Below are positions 49,814-51,138 of a stretch of 51,138 nt of DNA, one piece after another (positions within the stretch are counted from its first letter, which is position 1; each line of letters starts with the position of its first letter). Source of the stretch: an uncultured Flavobacteriales bacterium. Lineage in GTDB: Bacteria; Bacteroidota; Bacteroidia; Flavobacteriales; Schleiferiaceae. Location: positions 1 to 51,138 of the forward strand of contig CALDGA010000161.1 in assembly GCA_937942085.1 (NCBI GenBank). Direction: 5' to 3'. The position numbers and the translations under genes were made by a program. The notes below the pieces were generated by a model. That model saw only the letters and a program-made list of their open reading frames with translations, did not search any database and was not told where the DNA came from.

Positions 49814-51138
49814 ATGGACCTAACATATAACAAAAACGAAGACGCCTTAAAGCTCCTACTTAGTGAAGTCAAACGTCGCGAAGCCATCTTAGCCAAAGGT
49901 GGTGGTGAGGCGAAACTTCAAAAACAGCGTGATCAAGGTAAACTGACCGCCAGAGAACGTGTGGCAGCGCTTGTCGATGCAAAAAAGCCCTGTTTGGAGC
50001 TCGGTATTTTCGCTGGTGATGGCATGTACGAAGAATACGGTGGCTGTCCTGCTGGCGGCGTTGTCGTTGTACTGGCTTACGTCAAAGGAACACAATGTAT
50101 TATTGTTGCCAACGATGCTACGGTCAAAGCTGGAGCTTGGTTCCCAATTACCGGAAAGAAAAACTTACGTGCGCAACAGATCGCTCTTGAAAACCATACG
50201 CCCATCATCTATCTAGTCGATAGCGCAGGTGTATTCCTTCCATTACAAGATGAAATTTTTCCGGATCGTGAGCACTTTGGACGCATATTCCGAAACAATG
50301 CAGTCATGAGTAGTTTGGGAATTCCGCAAATTTCAGCCATCATGGGCAGTTGCGTTGCCGGTGGTGCTTATCTCCCCATCATGAGCGACGAAAGCTTGAT
50401 CGTCAAAGGCTCCGGCAGTATTTTCCTGGCAGGATCCTATTTAGTTAAGGCGGCTATTGGCGAGTCTGTAGATAATGAAACGCTCGGAGGAGCCGATACC
50501 CACTGTGATATAAGTGGTGTAACCGACTACAAATGCGAGGACGATCAGGAAGCCATCACTACAATCCGAGGATTAGTCGACAAGATGGGCGCCTTTCCCA
50601 AAGCAGGCTTCGATCGAACCACTCCCCTAGATCCTGAACGCGCCACCACTGACATTTACGGCTTTGTGCCTAGAGACGGTAAACCCTTTGAAAGCCTACG
50701 TATTATTGAATGTATCATAGATAAAGAGAGTTGGCAGCCGTACAAAGAAACGTACGGTCAGACTATTCTATGCGGATATGCCAGAATAGACGGATGGGCG
50801 GTAGGAATTGTGGCCAACAATAGAGCCATAGTCAAAAATGCAAAAGGTGAAATGCAATTTGGCGGTGTGATTTATTCCGACAGTGCCGATAAAGCGGCCC
50901 GATTCGTAGCCAACTGCAATCAAAAGCGCATTCCGCTCGTTTTCCTTCAAGACGTTACTGGTTTTATGGTCGGTAGTAAGAGTGAACACGGCGGTATCAT
51001 CAAAGACGGCGCTAAAATGGTAAATGCCGTGGCAAATTCGGTAGTTCCCAAATTCACGGTTATCGTTGGTAATAGCTTTGGCGCTGGGAATTACGCAATG
51101 AACGGAACGGCTTACGATCCTCGTCTCATTGTGGCTTG
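49814..51138 (+). CDS. Acyl-CoA carboxylase carboxyltransferase (beta) subunit, methylcrotonoyl-CoA type, partial
   Basis: The reading frame stays open to the window edge, giving 441 codons of an expected 530-540. It begins MDLTYNKNEDALKLLL and has the crotonase-like carboxyltransferase layout: the KQRDQGKLTARERV opening, ANDATVKAGAWFPITGKKNLRAQQIA, YLVDSAGVFLP, DREHFGRIF, SCVAGGAYLP, FLAGSYLVKAAIGE, GGADTHCDISGV and TGFMVGSKSEHGGIIKDGAKM. These stretches match 3-methylcrotonoyl-CoA carboxylase beta (leucine breakdown) more closely than propionyl- or acetyl-CoA carboxylase. The biotin-carrying alpha subunit should lie beyond the edge or elsewhere. It follows wbqC after 30 bp. Confidence 0.9.
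   Translation, partial: MDLTYNKNEDALKLLLSEVKRREAILAKGGGEAKLQKQRDQGKLTARERVAALVDAKKPCLELGIFAGDGMYEEYGGCPAGGVVVVLAYVKGTQCIIVANDATVKAGAWFPITGKKNLRAQQIALENHTPIIYLVDSAGVFLPLQDEIFPDREHFGRIFRNNAVMSSLGIPQISAIMGSCVAGGAYLPIMSDESLIVKGSGSIFLAGSYLVKAAIGESVDNETLGGADTHCDISGVTDYKCEDDQEAITTIRGLVDKMGAFPKAGFDRTTPLDPERATTDIYGFVPRDGKPFESLRIIECIIDKESWQPYKETYGQTILCGYARIDGWAVGIVANNRAIVKNAKGEMQFGGVIYSDSADKAARFVANCNQKRIPLVFLQDVTGFMVGSKSEHGGIIKDGAKMVNAVANSVVPKFTVIVGNSFGAGNYAMNGTAYDPRLIVA

Overview
The window looks like chromosomal DNA from a member of the Bacteroidota, most likely a flavobacterial lineage. The evidence is a secreted protein with a type IX secretion (T9SS) C-terminal sorting domain, a TonB receptor with a carboxypeptidase-like N-terminal domain, DUF1573, DUF5683 and DUF5723 proteins, unusually long NusB and LepB, repeated promoter boxes of the form TAnnTTTG about 15-70 bp before genes, and the parA-parB-DUF5683-dapB-lepB-wbqC order. 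I see no tRNA, rRNA, insertion sequence, phage gene or CRISPR array, and no dedicated transcription factor. Coding density is very high: no gap exceeds 300 bp and the longest (about 190 bp) lies between two divergent genes near 30.0-30.2 kb.

Layout. (1) 0-4.1 kb: HU, pdxH, the yqgE/algH family, a class IV aminotransferase and a secreted esterase-like protein. (2) 4.1-6.9 kb: a TonB-dependent receptor that probably forms a transcription unit with the esterase. (3) 6.96-15.85 kb, minus strand: eight tightly packed genes (two guanidino-hydrolase family enzymes, argS, pepD, ffh, folD, queE, sua5). Most of these serve translation, protein targeting or tRNA modification. (4) 15.96-24.6 kb, plus strand, divergent from the previous block: ftsK, lolA, an LptF/LptG permease, two glycosyltransferases, a ribB with a decayed GTP cyclohydrolase II half, and an ABC-exporter membrane domain with no ATPase. 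(5) 24.7-28.3 kb: a large lipoprotein and a DUF5723 outer-membrane protein, ended by a bidirectional terminator. (6) 28.3-30.0 kb, minus strand: a DUF58 protein behind two small all-helical proteins. (7) 30.2-33.8 kb: a heptose-7-phosphate-kinase-like GHMP kinase, ribosomal protein S16 with a long 16-residue repeat tail, rimM, a four-helix membrane protein and trmN6. (8) 33.8-39.4 kb: a saccharopine dehydrogenase family enzyme, DUF423, pckA, a PIN-PhoH protein and a DHFR-like reductase. (9) 39.3-42.6 kb, minus strand: nusB, DUF1573, yajC, ybbR-like, coaE. (10) 42.7-51.1 kb, plus strand: an MsbA-like exporter, parA, parB, DUF5683, dapB, lepB, wbqC and a carboxyltransferase gene cut by the window edge.

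Most of the window is core housekeeping DNA. The least ordinary items are the secreted hydrolase whose nucleophile motif seems shifted or lost, the two guanidino-hydrolases at the head of an argS-ffh operon, the RibB with a decayed second half beside an ATPase-less exporter domain, the paired small helical proteins ahead of a MoxR-less DUF58 gene, the in-frame 48-bp repeats in rpsP, and a terminator-like hairpin that abuts the ybbR-like start codon. I found no clear new defence or mobile system. The helical-pair/DUF58 operon is the best candidate for something undescribed.
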